Below are positions 32,961-45,835 of a stretch of DNA of 64,000 bases, in pieces. The stretch spans positions 26,641,411-26,705,410 of the forward strand of contig NC_067203.1 in the NCBI RefSeq assembly GCF_026262505.1. The letters run 5' to 3'. Each line of letters opens with the position of its first letter. The stretch's first letter is position 1. Origin of the DNA: Trichomonas vaginalis G3 (taxonomy: Eukaryota > Parabasalia > Trichomonadida > Trichomonadidae). The notes beneath the pieces are model-generated. The model searched no databases. It was not told where the DNA came from and saw only the letters and a list, made by a program, of their open reading frames with translations. The position numbers were made by a program, and so were the translations under genes.

Positions 32961-35679
32961 CGTATTTTAGTTTTAGCTCTTCTTTGTGGGCTAAGTTTTC
33001 ATTACTGTACGGTTTGGGTTGCAACTGTAAGAAGTTTGGTCTTGCCTTTAACATTTGTTCAATTCTATTTTATACTCATCCGCTATTCCATATATGTCTT
33101 CAGGGCTTTTTGTTTATCTCTTTCATCTTTCCAGTACGTTATATATTAAGTAGTATGGTTCTTATCAAAATTTATAACATCTTGTTCCATGTTTTGGCTA
33201 CTTCTGCTGCTTTTCTGACACTTTTTTCGCATATTCCTCTGTACTTTAGTTCTTTCAGTATGTTCTTCTTTTTGATTCTTTTTCTCTCGTCTTAAACTCA
33301 GTTTATTTCTTTGTCTGTCTTGTCATATTCTTAAGTTTTCTTTTTGTTATTACTTATTATGTTTCTGTATGTCTATGTTTGACTTTCTTGACAAAAAGCT
33401 TTTATTGATTTTTGAGTTGAACTCAAATTCATTGCTTTGAGGGTATAAGCCTGATTCGGTCTGTCCAGCTCCACCATAGCCTGCATTTTCGCTAAAGTGC
33501 CGCTCTTAAACCTCAACTCTGATGCACAATAACTCGTTTAAAAAGCCATAGGGTTGCTTGACATTTGTTGCAACCATCAGTGGGGTCATCATCATTGTAT
33601 GTTGCAAACTGTTGTGTGGTGTCAGTTTACTAATTGATGGTATTCAATTGCTCCCTTCTCTTACGGTATATTCTTACGTAGCTTAGCGTAGGCATTTGTA
33701 AGTGAAGTAAAAACGGTTTCGTATGAACAGATGTTTATATGACACTTTTTGTTCAGCACAAAAAAAAACATACATACGGTAACAAAATGTCTGTCAGTTT
33801 TGATAAAATAAACCGTCCTATCTTGTATTAAAAAAAAAAGGAGAAGAGAGACAGGAAAAAAAAACTTCTCAAAAGAACATATACTATCCTAGAGACGCCT
33901 GGATTAAACATTATATAACAAAAAAAATGAAGCGAACAAAATAAAAAATAAGAACCAAAATAATTAACGTAAGTCCCGAGAAAAGATAAAAAAAAAAATA
34001 ATACTATATTGACGATGCATACTTAACAAAAAAAAAGTATCACCAGGAATAAGGCATAGTCCTCAAGAAATTATATTAATGAGGCATAGAGGGACGCCAA
34101 CGCGCTGTGAAAGAACAAACCTGCCGAATGAAAACTTCAGTTTATACGTAAAACATTACTTCGGGCTTAGAGGGCGCAACGCGCCGTGGAAAGCCCCACT
34201 ACTTTTTTTTTTTTTAACTAATGATAAAATTTGTTGCCCTGCAAAATCAAAAATTTTTAATAAACGGTAATTCCATTGTGACGTTAAAAATATGTTTTAT
34301 TCTCCAACTAAAAGATAGTATTTAATGATTATAAAAATCATAAATCTTTGAGGTAATTCATTAGACTTGTTTATCGTTGAAACTTTCGAACCGCATGAAA
34401 CGACTGATTAGAAATAGATTAGATTGGAAAATAATAGCGGAAACCAAATTCAGAAACACTATTGTATGATTGGATGATGATGACAAAAGTATAATCATTC
34501 ACAATCAAAGGGAAAAATCTAGAATTATCACCCAATAAACAAACCTAAGAAAGATGAAAAAAAATCCAACAATAAAACGAGTATTAAAATAGATGGCTTC
34601 TATTTGGATGTATGATACTGTATCAGTTTATGCAAAATTTGAAAATACTCATTTTTCACGAAGTGTTCGAACAGAACAAGACCGTGAAAGCGTCAAATTT
34701 TAAAAAATGAGATATGTCTCAAAATCTAATGCGAGGATTTATTGATTTTATTATAATACTCCATTCTTTTTGTAAAATACTGCGCATCAGCCTTTTCCTT
34801 GCAAAAGATCTGGAAAATCGAAAATACCAATATTATTATCGAATTAACATGCATATCTTTCGTTTATTAATATCTATTTATAAATAATTAAATACATCAT
34901 CGAATTTGAAATACTATTGTTTTAGTGAATCAATTTCTGTATCCTATATCGATTTCTACAATTCTGGGATTTAATGCACTTCATTATGATAAAAGTTTTT
35001 CCTCAAAAATGTCAAAAAGTATTTCGCCTTTTAGAGAAATAAAGAAATTAAAAATATATAAAAAAATATAAATAAAAAAAAAAATAATAATTTTTTTATA
35101 TCATATACAAACAATTGTGAAAACATATATGCAGGCGGCAACCACATAAAGTAATAAACATATCAGTATATTTATGAGAATTGAAATAACCTCATCATAT
35201 AAGTTTGATTAAGAAAAGCTAAATTCAGCGTTTTTCAATTTTTCGATCAGCGAAATGTTCGAACCGCATACCTATTTAAAATTGCCTAATTTCAGTCCCA
35301 TCCCTCTAGTTATTCGTTGAGATAAGGATGATTTGAAATTAGTGCAATTTCGACGCCGAACCCTCTCCATTTGCCTCAAAAATTGTAAGGGATATATAAA
35401 TACTCATTGCTATAAATTAATTATTTTATTGTTATATTTATTATAATGAATACTGTCAATCGCATCCTGAAAAAATTGCAGTTTTTGTCCTATACAAAAA
35501 ATACCTTGAAACGGCGAATTACATTGGAAATCGAGGGGTAATTCATTATCATGCGGGTCATTTTATTTTTTTTTCATAATTACATATATATATGAATAAT
35601 AGATTATATGTACCAAATCGAACAAAGTTAGTGAAATTTTTACTTTATTGATATGGTATTCAAGATATACCCTCTGCCG
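32961..35679. other. low-quality or unassigned sequence after the gap
   Basis: No open frame stands out. The first 350 bases on the minus strand give short Lys/Glu-rich frames that look viral but cannot be placed. 33760-34080 is A-rich. A weak double hairpin lies at 34173-34199. The rest is AT-rich with many homopolymer runs. Confidence 0.4.
34173..34199 (+). repeat. possible double-hairpin element
   Basis: GGCGC/GCGCC with loop aac, then a weaker GTGG/CCAC stem. It resembles the family in the Polintons, and a more diverged relative may lie about 80 bases to the left. Confidence 0.45.
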
Positions 35680-36645
35680 AGTAGGTGACAAAAGTGAATA
35701 TTTAGAACAACCGTCGGATTATCAGGGTGAAATCGTTGAACACTTTCGTCTTCCGTAGCGAGTGGTGTTGTATACAAAAGGTAACTTTCGGATTAGCGTG
35801 AAATCTGCTAAAAAAACTCTGAAGATTTGAATGGAGAACACAAAGAATTGAATATTTACGTCCTAAAAAAGACGAAAAATGAAGCCCAGATGTGTCTCGA
35901 ACTAGGGACTAAGAGCAGCAATCCCACTGTTTATCAAAAATTTACACTACTCATGCATCTCTCACCTCAGTCGATTATGAGATCAACTATATGATAAATT
36001 TTTCTCCATATATTGAATTCTTGTGGAAAAAGTGGACAAATACGCAAACTTTGACCTCTTCTTCTTGAGAAAACCGCAAAAAAATCTATTTTCTGGTCTT
36101 ATAACAAGAGACAAATTGAAAGCGAAAAATATCTGTATAATAAATGCCGACTTTTTATCAAGGATGAAAATTATTAATAAAAGCTACTTCGACATTTGCC
36201 TAGAAAATATTGTTGGGGCATTTTTCTTAAGGAGAGGTAGAGAGAAGGGTCAAATTTTGCTATTTGGTCCACTTTTCCATCAAAATATAATGGAGAAAAA
36301 AGTTATCAGCTGATAGTGATCTCATTCACTGAGCTGAGAGATGCATGTGTGATAATTTGATTAACAGTGGGATTCTGCCTCTAAGTCCTAGAGTATCGAT
36401 GGACACATTGGCTTCATTTTTCTCTTTTTTAGGGACGTAATATGCAATTTTGTTTCTCCATTCAAAATTTCAGAATTTTTTTTGCAGATTTCGACGCTAC
36501 ATGTCCGAAGGTTACCTTTTGTAACAACCACCACTGCCTCACGAAAGACGAAGTGATGATCACGATTTCACCCGTTGAAACCAGACAGAGAAATAGTAAT
36601 ATAAAAGAGATATGCAACTATAATATAAGTCAGCTTACTCGTTTT
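35680..36645. repeat. large imperfect fold-back (inverted repeat)
   Basis: About 35680-36110 reappears as its reverse complement in about 36170-36645, with many small differences, around a short centre near 36140. For example, a run containing AATGGAGAACACAAAGAATTG on the left matches AATGGAGAAACAAAATTG on the opposite strand to the right. A read that turned back on its own complementary strand would give this, as would a real palindrome. Confidence 0.7.
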
Positions 36646-38199
36646 CGGCAAAAGGTGAACCAAGATAATTTTTTGAAGTAGTCGCCATAACTTTAATCGG
36701 TTGAACATTTCCAGCATTGCTACAGATTTGAATACAAGAAATTCTAAGAGTGGCCACATAAAAATACGTACTTTAGACTTGAGTTAGATTGCTACCAAGC
36801 AATAATTTAAAAAGATGACTTTGAGTTTTTGAGTAATCAAAGAGTTAAAATCATTATTGTCTAAATCAAATAATCCATAACGACAGAAGTTAATGTTTTT
36901 TCGATTCAGTCATTTAAATTCCACTGTTTAAAGTATACCTTCAAAAAATCAAAATATCAAAAAAAAATTGTCCCGGAATAGGTTATTGGCTTTGAATTTT
37001 TGTCTGCTTTTAATGATTTTCATAATGGAGGTATATATTTTAAAAGTTGACCAAAATTCACCATAGATTTTTGAGGATTTAAATAGCTCAATAACTTTTC
37101 ACCGTGTATCTTTTAATTAAAAAGAAGCTTATTGGTTTCAGTTAGTCATATAAAGTTGATAATTTTACTCTTCTATTTGAACCCCTTACATTTAGCTAAT
37201 GTTAATAATACAGATTTCCAATCTAGTCCTTTATAAGAGAATTGTGAATTTGTTATAACTTAAAAAACAACAGACTATAGCTTACACTTTCTTATAATAA
37301 AAGATTACCTGTTAGTAGAATCAGTATGAAATGTGGGTTTTTGGCTTATTGAAGCATTATTATACATTAATTGCCATTAATCAAAAGAATCTATATTACC
37401 CAATAAGATATAAATTGTGTCGATAACTGATTTTCCAATAAAATTAGTTTTTAGTGCTGATCGTTAAAATAAATTTAATTTTTTATAAAAAAATCACATT
37501 TAAAAAGAAAATACCTTTTTAGTAGCTCGAAAATTCCGTTGGTGGCATTTCGGGCCGTACTTCAAAATTAGCTTCTTCTTCTAATATGCAAGCGAGTATT
37601 TTAATATGAGCCAAATCGGATCGGCGAAAGAGGAGTTTAAGTTACCTTTGTTTGTCTCTTCAAATAGTGAAAGAGTATGATACATTATAGGTTATGATTT
37701 ATTATGCATTATTAATCATAAGCTATAGCCGAAAGATTATAAGTGGGGTTGAGAAGAATTGAATATAACACAAATTAAATTTGAATGTAGTTAAATTGCT
37801 TGTTGTTTTTAATAGGTATTTAATTTGAGAAATCAATATTGAAAAAATTTAAAAATTGAATGATTGAAAAGAACAGAAAGAAGTCTTCTTTTCAATTTCG
37901 AATTTGTATCAGTGTGTATTGTATTCACATTATTATGGCAAATAAGATATTTAAACTTTATTTTTTGAAGGAAAAATCAAACAAAAATTGAAATTAATTC
38001 AAATAATTTTAGTGCAAAAATAAACTAGTTATATGAGGTTTAATTAATAATTATCTATTCAAACACAAGAAGTTATGGTAATTTAAAAATATTTTTGTGC
38101 AGATTCAATTGAGATTAATCAAGTCTTCTTTTTCGAATTAATATTAATGACATTATTAGCATTTTCGAACTTCTAACCAATATAGGGAAAAAATGGGAG
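36646..38199. other. AT-rich unassigned sequence
   Basis: No gene, RNA or repeat that I can support. It leads into the tandem repeat. Confidence 0.5.
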
Positions 38200-40960
38200 A
38201 CGAATGTGGAAATTTGCTTAAGACATGGGGAAGTTGTCTGCAAGAAGCTTTTAGCTCTATATCTCTAACAAATTAATTTTAAAAACAAAGAAACCGAATA
38301 GTTTACAGCGAGGAAAAAATGAACAAGGCAAGACTTAGAATTTTCTAGGACATAAAGGAAATTGTTTACCGAGTTTTTGGCTCCTTATCTCTAACAAAAA
38401 ATTAATTTTTTTAAAAAAAAGACCGAATAACGTTTCACCAGCGAGAAAAAAAATAAAAGGCAAGATAAGAATTCTTGACATTAAAGAAAGTTGTTTACCG
38501 AGTTTTAGACTCTTATTCTCTATAACAAAAAATTATTTCTTTATTAAAAAAAAGACCGAATGAGTTTCCAAAGCGAGAAAAGAAAAATAAAAAGGCAAAA
38601 TAGAATTTTCTAGACCATAAAGAAGATTGATTTTACGAGGTTTTAGCTCTTATCTCTAACAAAAAATATAATTTTTAAAAAAAAGACCGATACGTTTCCA
38701 CAGCGAGAAAAAAATAAAAGGCAAGATAGATTTGTTCTAGACATAAGAAGTTGTTTACCGAGGTTTTAAGCGTTTATTCTCTAACAAAAAGATTAAGTTT
38801 AAAAAAAAGACCGAATTACGATTTACACAGCGAGAAAAAATAAAAGGCAAAGATAGAATTTTCTAGACATAAAGAAGTTGTTTACGAGTTTTAATCTGTA
38901 TCTCTAACAAAAATTAATTTTTAAAAAAAACCGAAATACGTTCAAAGCGAGAAAAAAATAAAGGGCAAGAATAGATTTTTCTAGACATAAAAGGTTGTTT
39001 TACGAGTTTTAGCTCTTGATCTCTAACAAAAAATTAAATTTTTAAAAAAAAGACCGAACTACGTTTTTCACAGCGAGAAAAAAATAAAAGGCAAAAGATA
39101 GGATTTTTAGACATAAGAATTGTGTTTTACGGTGTTTTAGCTCTTATCTCTTAACCAAAAATAATTTTTTAAAAAAAAAGATCGCGAATAGCGTTTCGAC
39201 ACGAGAAAAAAATAAAAGCAAGATAAATTTTTCCTAGACATAAAAGTTGTTTACACGAGTATTTAGCTGCTATCTCTAAACAAAAAATTATTTTTAAAAA
39301 AAAGACCGAATAGTTTCACAGCGAGAAAAAATAAAAGGCAAGATAGAATTTCTAGAATAAAGAAGTTGTTTACAGAGTTTTAGCTCTTAGATCTCTAAAC
39401 AAAAAATTAATTTTGAAAAGAAACGACCGAGTACGTTTTCAACAGCGAAGAAAAAAATAAAAGGGCCTAACATAAATTTCTAGAAATTAAGAAGGATTGT
39501 TCACGGGAGTTACGCTCTTTATCTCTAACCAAAAAATAATTTTTTTAAAAACAATAGGAACGATACGTTTCACAGCGAGAAAAAAAATAAAAGGCCAAGA
39601 TAAGAATTTTTAGACATAAAGAAGTCTGCTTACCAGATTTAGCTCTTATCTCTAACAAAAAATTAATTTTTAAAAAAAAAGACCGAATACGTGTTCACAG
39701 CGAGAAAAAATAAAAGGCAAGATTAGGACATTTATAGACGATAAAAGAGTTTGTTTACCGAGTTTTAGCTCTTATCTACTTTAACAAAAAATTAATTAAA
39801 AAAAAAAGACCGCACAAAACACGCCAAAGAATACGTTAGAACAGCACGGCGAGAAAAAAATAAAAGGCAACGATAGAATGATTTCTTAGCATAAAAGAGT
39901 GTTTACCGAAGGTTATTTAGCTCCTTAATCTCTAACAAAAATTTGATTTTTAAAAAAAAGACCGAATACGTTTCACAGCGACGAAAAAAAATAAAAGGCA
40001 AGATAGAATTTTCTAGACATTAAAGAAAGTTGTTTTACCGAAGTTTTAGCTCTTTATCTCTAACAAAAACATCTTATTTTAAAAAAAAAAAGACGAATAA
40101 TACGTTTCACAGCAGAGAAAAAAATTTAAAGCAAGACTAGAATTTTCTAGCCAATAAAAAGAAGTTGTTTACCCGAGTTTTAGGCTCTATATCCTCTAAC
40201 AAAAAATTAAATTTTTAAAAAAAAGACCCGATACGTTTCACAGCCGAGAAAAAAATAAAGGCAAGATAGACAGTTTCTTAGACTAAAGAAGTTGTTTATT
40301 GAGTTTTAGCTCTTACTCTAACAAAAAATGTATTAATGTTTAAAAAAAAAAAGACCGGAATAACGTTTCACAGCGAAGAAACAAAATAAAAGGCAAGACT
40401 AGAATTTCTAGAATAAAAGAAGGTTCGTTTACCAGATTTTTAGCCTCTTATCACTCCTAAGCCAAAAAATTATTTTTAAAAAAGACCGCCGAATACGCTT
40501 TCACAGCGAGAGAAAAAATAAAGGCAAGATAGAATTTTCCTAGAATAAAAGAAAGTTGTTTACCGAGTTTTAGCTCTTATATTCATCTAACAAAGAAATA
40601 ATTTAAAAAAAAAAGACCGAATACGTTCAACAGCGAAGAAAAAATAAGCAAGGCGAAGATAGAATGTTTCTAGACATAAAGAAGTTGTTACCGAGTTTGT
40701 AGCTGCTTTCGTCTAACAAAAAAGTATTAAATTTTTAAACAAAACAGGACCGTAATACGTTTCGACAGCGAGAAAAAAAAATAAAAGGCAAGATTAGAAT
40801 TTTTCGTTAAATGAAAGAAGTTTACCGAGTTTTAAGCTCTTATCTCTTAACAAAAAATTAATTTTTAAAAAAAAGCCGAAGCCGTTTTCACACCGAGAAA
40901 ACATAAAAGGAAGATAGAATTTCTAGGAAGTAAAGAAGTTGGGGTTTACCGAGTTTTAAT
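38200..40960. repeat. tandem repeat of about 121 bp, some 22 copies
   Basis: Each unit contains, in order, a run like TCTCTAACAAAAAATTAA, an A run, GACCGAATACGTTTCACAG, CGAGAAAAAAATAAAAGGC, AAGATAGAATTTTCTAGAC, and TTTACCGAGTTTTAGCTC. Units differ mainly by small insertions and deletions. That pattern suggests an unpolished long read of a satellite. It joins abruptly to the middle of Polinton PolB at 40976. Confidence 0.85.
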
Positions 40961-40975
40961 TCTTCTTTTTTTTGT

Positions 40976-43761
40976 TTGAACTTCTTGGAACGTTAAGTTC
41001 TGGATTTAGTTCAGGGTCGCAAACTATTAAATGAAAGTGTCTGGGTATACCAATCTCTGTTATCTTAATGAGAACAAAGAAGCCAGACATAAACTTTTCA
41101 CCAATGGGTTCCTTTTGGTCATCATCGAATAAATGTCTCATGAGATACTCTGTGCTTAACATCTCTCCTTCAATACTTTTGGAATACCTTCTAAAGTATA
41201 AAGTCTTGCTATAGCTGAAGGATATAATGAAACAGTGTCGAAGTCAGCAATGAGTTTCTTTTTGCTCTTTTGTTTCATGTTATCTGACAACATACATCTT
41301 CCACCTTGAATGCAGCTCGAAATAAATTCTCTTGGTTTATTTGAGAGGTCATAAAGATTTCCATTCGGGAAGTATACTCTGTTCTCAAACAATTTGTTAG
41401 CAATAGAACAAATACTAACGTAGTCATAAACGTTTAAATCAAACTCTTTCAATAAGTCATTGCGGAACTTTACAAAACCTTCTCTTAAAATTCTTACATC
41501 TTGTTTGCAGTAAAACGTGCTATATTTTTCTAAGTCGAAGTGGTTTTCATCTATTCTGCAACCTTTGATGGAATCTATGTTTTTCATGAATGTATCTGCA
41601 TCATGGATAAACTTACATGCTTCAGAAATGACACCAGTTCTGTTGTCATTTGCTAACAAAACACTGCTGTAGTAGTTATATGGAAATACTTCTTTCGGTC
41701 CTGTTTGTAAGTTAAACATAGCAGGAAATAGTTTAAGCTTCTTATTTATAACACTGTAAGAGTCTTTTATAATAATTGCCCGTCCTTTATATAAACCAGT
41801 TATTTGCATTGTTCGTGAACCTTTAATGATGGGAGTTCCTTTCACTTCTGTCATGTGTCTTAAGATGAAGTTTATGTCATAACTGAGGTTGTGGAAATAT
41901 ATTAAACTCTTGTCAGGAAGTCTTTCCAAAAATTCTGTTGCACAGTTTTGACCCCAAATGCTTTCACTCACTGAACCATCTTCACTGTCATAACAGATGT
42001 TAAAAGCTTTATGAAAGCCGTCTGTGCTACACTCAAAGTCAGCAAAGAAAACGTGCTCAGGAATGAATTTACATTTAGCTTTATTTACTTCTTTTGACTC
42101 TGCTTTCTTCTTCAGTTGTACACAATACTTTGGAGCATATGTCAAATCTTTAAATGGTGCAAGGTTCTGTTTATATAAGTCAGTAGTATATGTGAAAAGT
42201 TCTCCATAAGAAATAGTTCGAAATATTTGCACTCCCACAATGTTTTCATAACATCCCATAGCGGTGTTGTTCTATCATAACGAACTACATATTTATCTTC
42301 TCTCTTTGTATAAATCTTCATCTGTTTCTCAATGTTCATTCCACCACACTCCTTCAAGATTTCTATATAGTTTCGAATGAAGTATGTTGTCATTGGAAGT
42401 CTTTCATTTAGCATGTAGTGGTCTTCAACAAGAAGTAAGTCAATAGTTCTAACAGTTTCGCATTCTTTTGGTATATATCTCTTTATTTCATTATGTCTTG
42501 AGTCATTGAAGTAACCAATGGTAACATTAAATGCTATACCTGTTGCGTCAGAAATTTCTTGTACTTTACTTTGAGGAAAGTCTCTAACACGAATGACTTC
42601 TCTCATGTGGTCAATAGTTTCTTCATTTACTCCAGCCTGAATGCAAGCATAAACGAAACAATTGTCCTCTGTCATAAGTGTTGCAGTTCTTTTGTTCAGT
42701 TCATTGAAGATTTGGTAGCGTTCAAGATTTATAGGTAATGTGCAAAGATACTTCCAGAACTGACCGCTTCTCTTCTTATAAAACTTCTTTTCATCATTAT
42801 CTTTCCAAAAGCTTTCTATAAGTGCTGGGTTTCCTGTTTGCTTAAGAGCTTCCAAAATGGCTTTCTGGTCATTTGTCAGTGTGCTTTCATCTCTATATGG
42901 TCTCTTTTTTGGTTTGCCTTTCTTTACATCTGACATCGTTAAGCCTTCATATTCTGTTAAATCATACATCTTTATTTCGGTAAGATTCTTTATGTTTGTC
43001 AAGAAGAAGTCATAGTGCATTTCAACAATACCTGCAGCATTTGCTTCTATCTCTGATATAAAGTTCTCCTTCAAGAGCTGATGTAGTAATGTTCCAATAT
43101 TATTGAGGTTTAACGTAGAACATTCATACTTTCCACCAAGTTTATAACATACCATCCATCTCTGTTGTGAGTTTATTTTAATTTTCTCTAAGAGTCTCAT
43201 GAAAACCTTACCGAAATGTTTGTGTAAGTAGTCTCTGTTTGGTTCATCTAAAGCTTCGATGTTAAAGTCAATGAGTCTATTGCCTGACTTCACATTTCTC
43301 TTCCTATTCTCTTCATCTTTCTTTAACCATCTCTCACCTTCTTTTGGTTTGTCGTCAATGGAACGAATGACATCGTTAGCTTTGCGAACTTGTTCTATAG
43401 CACTTTTAAACATCTCTCTTCTCTGTTGTTTCAGTGTGTCATCTCTCTTTCGTGTTTCACCAACGTTTGCATGGGCTACGCCCGCGCCGTCATGCGGCTT
43501 TGTTATGTCAAACATTTCTCTTCTTACTTCATGAGGTATTGAACGTCTATGATATAAGTCAATAGCAACGTCATTTAAAGGAAATGTTTTGTTATTAATG
43601 TAATCATGAATTCTATCATAAGTTATTTCACCATTATAGTCATTGAGGATGTCAGCGAGTGCCTTTTTGTTTGTTGCGTAATGTTTTGCAACATCTATGT
43701 TAGCTTCTGTAAGAAGTTGTTTTATTTCCGAGTGTTCTAACTTAGACAACTTCCGATACAT
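40976..43761 (-). pseudogene. Polinton DNA polymerase B, right copy (fossil part)
   Basis: This copy spans the N-terminal helical domain, the linker, the three exonuclease motifs (FFADFECS, YFHNLSYD, YCKQDVRIL) and polymerase motif A (DFDTVSLYPS). In the element the enzyme would replicate DNA from a protein primer. The copy has a small number of breaks. The double hairpin at 43473-43498 codes KPHDGAGVAH near residue 95. The gene is divergent from the small gene at 43853. Confidence 0.85.
43473..43498 (-). repeat. double-hairpin element in PolB, right copy
   Basis: GCCG/CGGC and GGGC/GCCC stems, in frame in PolB. Same as 25413-25438. Confidence 0.75.
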
Positions 43762-43852
43762 CTTTAGTAGGAAATAAAAAAAATATTTTTGAAAAAATTA
43801 GATTAGATTTTTTTTAAGTTATTTTTCAAAATAATTTAATATTTTTATTTTA

Positions 43853-44326
43853 ATGAAACACATGCAAGATTGCAAGTTCTTTTCATACAATGCTCTCGCT
43901 ACTGTCATCAAGAATGAGTTCAATAATGCTTCAAACGTCAATGTTATCTTTAACAAGAAGTTTGTGAAAGAATCTAAGTTTGGTCAGTATGTCAGACCAT
44001 TAGCTATCGTCATTGACCGCAAACGTTATACTTCACAAGAGTTAGCAGTAGTTTTGAAACAAAAGGGTTTCTTCGTGAATGTCAAAGATACACACTATAC
44101 TGTCATAAAGAACTCCAACATTGACTTCTTCAGTATTGCTATGAATCTTTCCGAACAGAAAGAATATAAGAAGGGTGAAACATCTGTGAAATATTATCCT
44201 TCATCTCTGAAGACAATAACGAACAAAGATGTTATACAAAAGTTCTTACCAAAGGTTGAAGAAGCTTCAATTGACATTGACGAAGGAAGTGAAATGGTTG
44301 AAGAAATTGACCCTGAAGCTATTTAA
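43853..44326 (+). CDS. Polinton unknown protein, 157 aa, divergent from PolB
   Basis: A compact alpha/beta-looking protein with a basic middle (VIDRKRYTSQELAVVLKQKG) and an acidic C-terminus (DIDEGSEMVEEIDPEAI). No family is recognised. It sits head to head with PolB across a very AT-rich 90-bp gap that probably holds both promoters, so a replication role such as terminal protein or DNA-binding factor is possible; this is only a guess from position. An AGGTGA hairpin with a double hairpin follows its stop. Confidence 0.7.
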   Translation: MKHMQDCKFFSYNALATVIKNEFNNASNVNVIFNKKFVKESKFGQYVRPLAIVIDRKRYTSQELAVVLKQKGFFVNVKDTHYTVIKNSNIDFFSIAMNLSEQKEYKKGETSVKYYPSSLKTITNKDVIQKFLPKVEEASIDIDEGSEMVEEIDPEAI

Positions 44327-44334
44327 CCAAAAAT

Positions 44335-44408
44335 ATATTTTTGGTGAAGAGGTGAGATATCACCTAGCCGCTTTGCGGCTCTGACCCTTTGGGTCTGTTT
44401 TTTCACCT
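44335..44408. repeat. AGGTGA hairpin with nested double hairpin
   Basis: GGTGAAGAGGTGAGA and TTTTTTCACCTCA can pair around an inserted double hairpin: stems AGCCGC/GCGGCT and GACCC/GGGTC at 44366-44395. It lies between the convergent ends of two genes. Confidence 0.75.
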
Positions 44409-44417
44409 CATTCTCTC

Positions 44418-44486
44418 TTCGTTAATGTTGTCGTGACTTCTTCGTTAATGTTGTCGTGACTTCTTCGTTAATGTTGTCGTGACTTC
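44418..44486. repeat. three direct repeats of 23 bp
   Basis: Three perfect head-to-tail copies of a 23-base unit (TTCGTTAATGTTGTCGTG, then ACTTC), ending at the stop of the KilA-N gene. The left copy of the block has the same three. Confidence 0.9.
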
Positions 44487-45312
44487 ATTCTTCCTCTTTG
44501 AAGTTATCGAAATATTCTGTTATTTTTTCCTTCAGTAATGTTAAGTCTTCTTTGAAGGTAAGTATTGTGCAACCTTTGATGTCATAGTGTGTTTGAGGAA
44601 GAGTATTTTTGACAATTTCCTTTATTTGCTCATTCGGTGTCATTGAAATCGGTAAGTTTTCACGATAGAACCAGTTTCTGTCAGATTTATATATTTTAGC
44701 AAGGTCGTAAAAGCTTTTGTTGTTTCTTCTGACTAAATGCAACATAACCATATCTTTATCTTCTTCATTTTCCAACTCTTCAGTATAAATCATATACTTA
44801 TAACTCTTTTCCTTTCCTTTTGGTACTGAACGTGGTATTCTTTTCTGTATGCTTTTGTCTTTGGATTCAATGACTTCATCTTTTGCTTGAAGTTTCTTTT
44901 CCATCTCTCCACGTTCTGCTTTATATAGTTCATCTAACATCATGAAAATATAACAAGCATAACGAGGTGAAGCCCACATTGCTACAGCATTTACTAAAAG
45001 TCTATGAACATAATAACCTTTCAAACCAGGTGCCAAATTCTTGCGATTTTCGTACGGAATCTCTTCCCTCGGTTTTCCGAGGGAAGCAATCATATGAGGA
45101 AATTCTTCTAAAAGTTCTTTTGCCTGTTGGTTTTCAAACCAATGATATGCTTGCTTTGTAGAACGAAGAGCGTTCATTATACTTTGCATTTGATACATAT
45201 CATCTTTGACTGAACGAATGAGTCTCAATTGTTTGTTATATTGTATGTATTCGTATTCTTCATTTATGGCTTCATGAACGATAGCAGTTGTTGTGTTCTC
45301 TAATGTTGACAT
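44485..45312 (-). CDS. Polinton KilA-N domain protein
   Basis: A 275-residue protein. Residues about 80-135 (KGYYVHRLLVNAVAMWASPR, then YACYIFMMLDELY) match the end of a KilA-N DNA-binding domain, common in large DNA viruses. A helical linker follows. Residues about 175-235 (YTEELENEEDKDMVMLHLVRR) resemble the C-terminal module that accompanies KilA-N in giant-virus and phage antirepressor-like proteins. A DNA-binding regulatory role in the element is inferred. It is transcribed opposite to its neighbours and divergent from the gene at 45420 across a very AT-rich 100-bp gap. Confidence 0.75.
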   Translation of the reverse strand: MSTLENTTTAIVHEAINEEYEYIQYNKQLRLIRSVKDDMYQMQSIMNALRSTKQAYHWFENQQAKELLEEFPHMIASLGKPREEIPYENRKNLAPGLKGYYVHRLLVNAVAMWASPRYACYIFMMLDELYKAERGEMEKKLQAKDEVIESKDKSIQKRIPRSVPKGKEKSYKYMIYTEELENEEDKDMVMLHLVRRNNKSFYDLAKIYKSDRNWFYRENLPISMTPNEQIKEIVKNTLPQTHYDIKGCTILTFKEDLTLLKEKITEYFDNFKEEE

Positions 45313-45419
45313 TACTGTTCTTACATACAGGATAAAAAAATAAATAAAATAAAAACTAACTTTATTTTTTCTGAGATAAACACTATTTCTTCACAACATT
45401 AAATTTTATCCTGTATGAA

Positions 45420-45794
45420 ATGACTTTAAAAAGATTATTGACTGACTTCGAATACTATCTCATTGACGCACTGACAGACCCTCAAAACTGTGTTGAAAGT
45501 TCTTTAAGCTTTAAGATTGAAGGTACGACGCATTTTGTCTTCACTTACGTATTGAAAGAATATGACCGTTATCATAACGAAGTGAATCAAACACTAATAA
45601 AATTTGTAGATAAAAAATTGGTTAACAATGAATATTTTAAACGTGAAGACCCAAACACTGCTGGAGATGATGAAGAATACAGACAAGTTATTGAAAAAAA
45701 TAACGCAAGATTAGATGCAATAGAAAAGAAGTTTAATGAATGTCTTACAAACACGTATGAATATCTTATGCAGTGGGAAGCCAGATGGAAATAA
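45420..45794 (+). CDS. Polinton unknown protein, 124 aa
   Basis: A charged, mostly helical protein (EYRQVIEKNNARLDAIEKK) with two Trp near the C-terminus (YLMQWEARWK). No family is recognised. It is followed after 40 bp by a tRNA-like sequence. Confidence 0.65.
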   Translation: MTLKRLLTDFEYYLIDALTDPQNCVESSLSFKIEGTTHFVFTYVLKEYDRYHNEVNQTLIKFVDKKLVNNEYFKREDPNTAGDDEEYRQVIEKNNARLDAIEKKFNECLTNTYEYLMQWEARWK

Positions 45795-45835
45795 ATTTAC
45801 GTCAAATATGCAATTTATAAAATCTTATGTCGACA

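Noticed and set aside
35880-35960. tRNA-like stretch with TCGAAC near an anticodon-like loop
   Set aside because: No convincing A box and no cloverleaf pairing on either strand; it also lies in the fold-back.
36023-36313. Plus-strand open frame of 96 codons
   Set aside because: It lies within the fold-back, in sequence of doubtful quality, and has no recognisable motif.
38200-40960. Regular repeats as a possible CRISPR array
   Set aside because: Whole 121-bp units repeat without unique spacers, in a eukaryotic context; this is a satellite.
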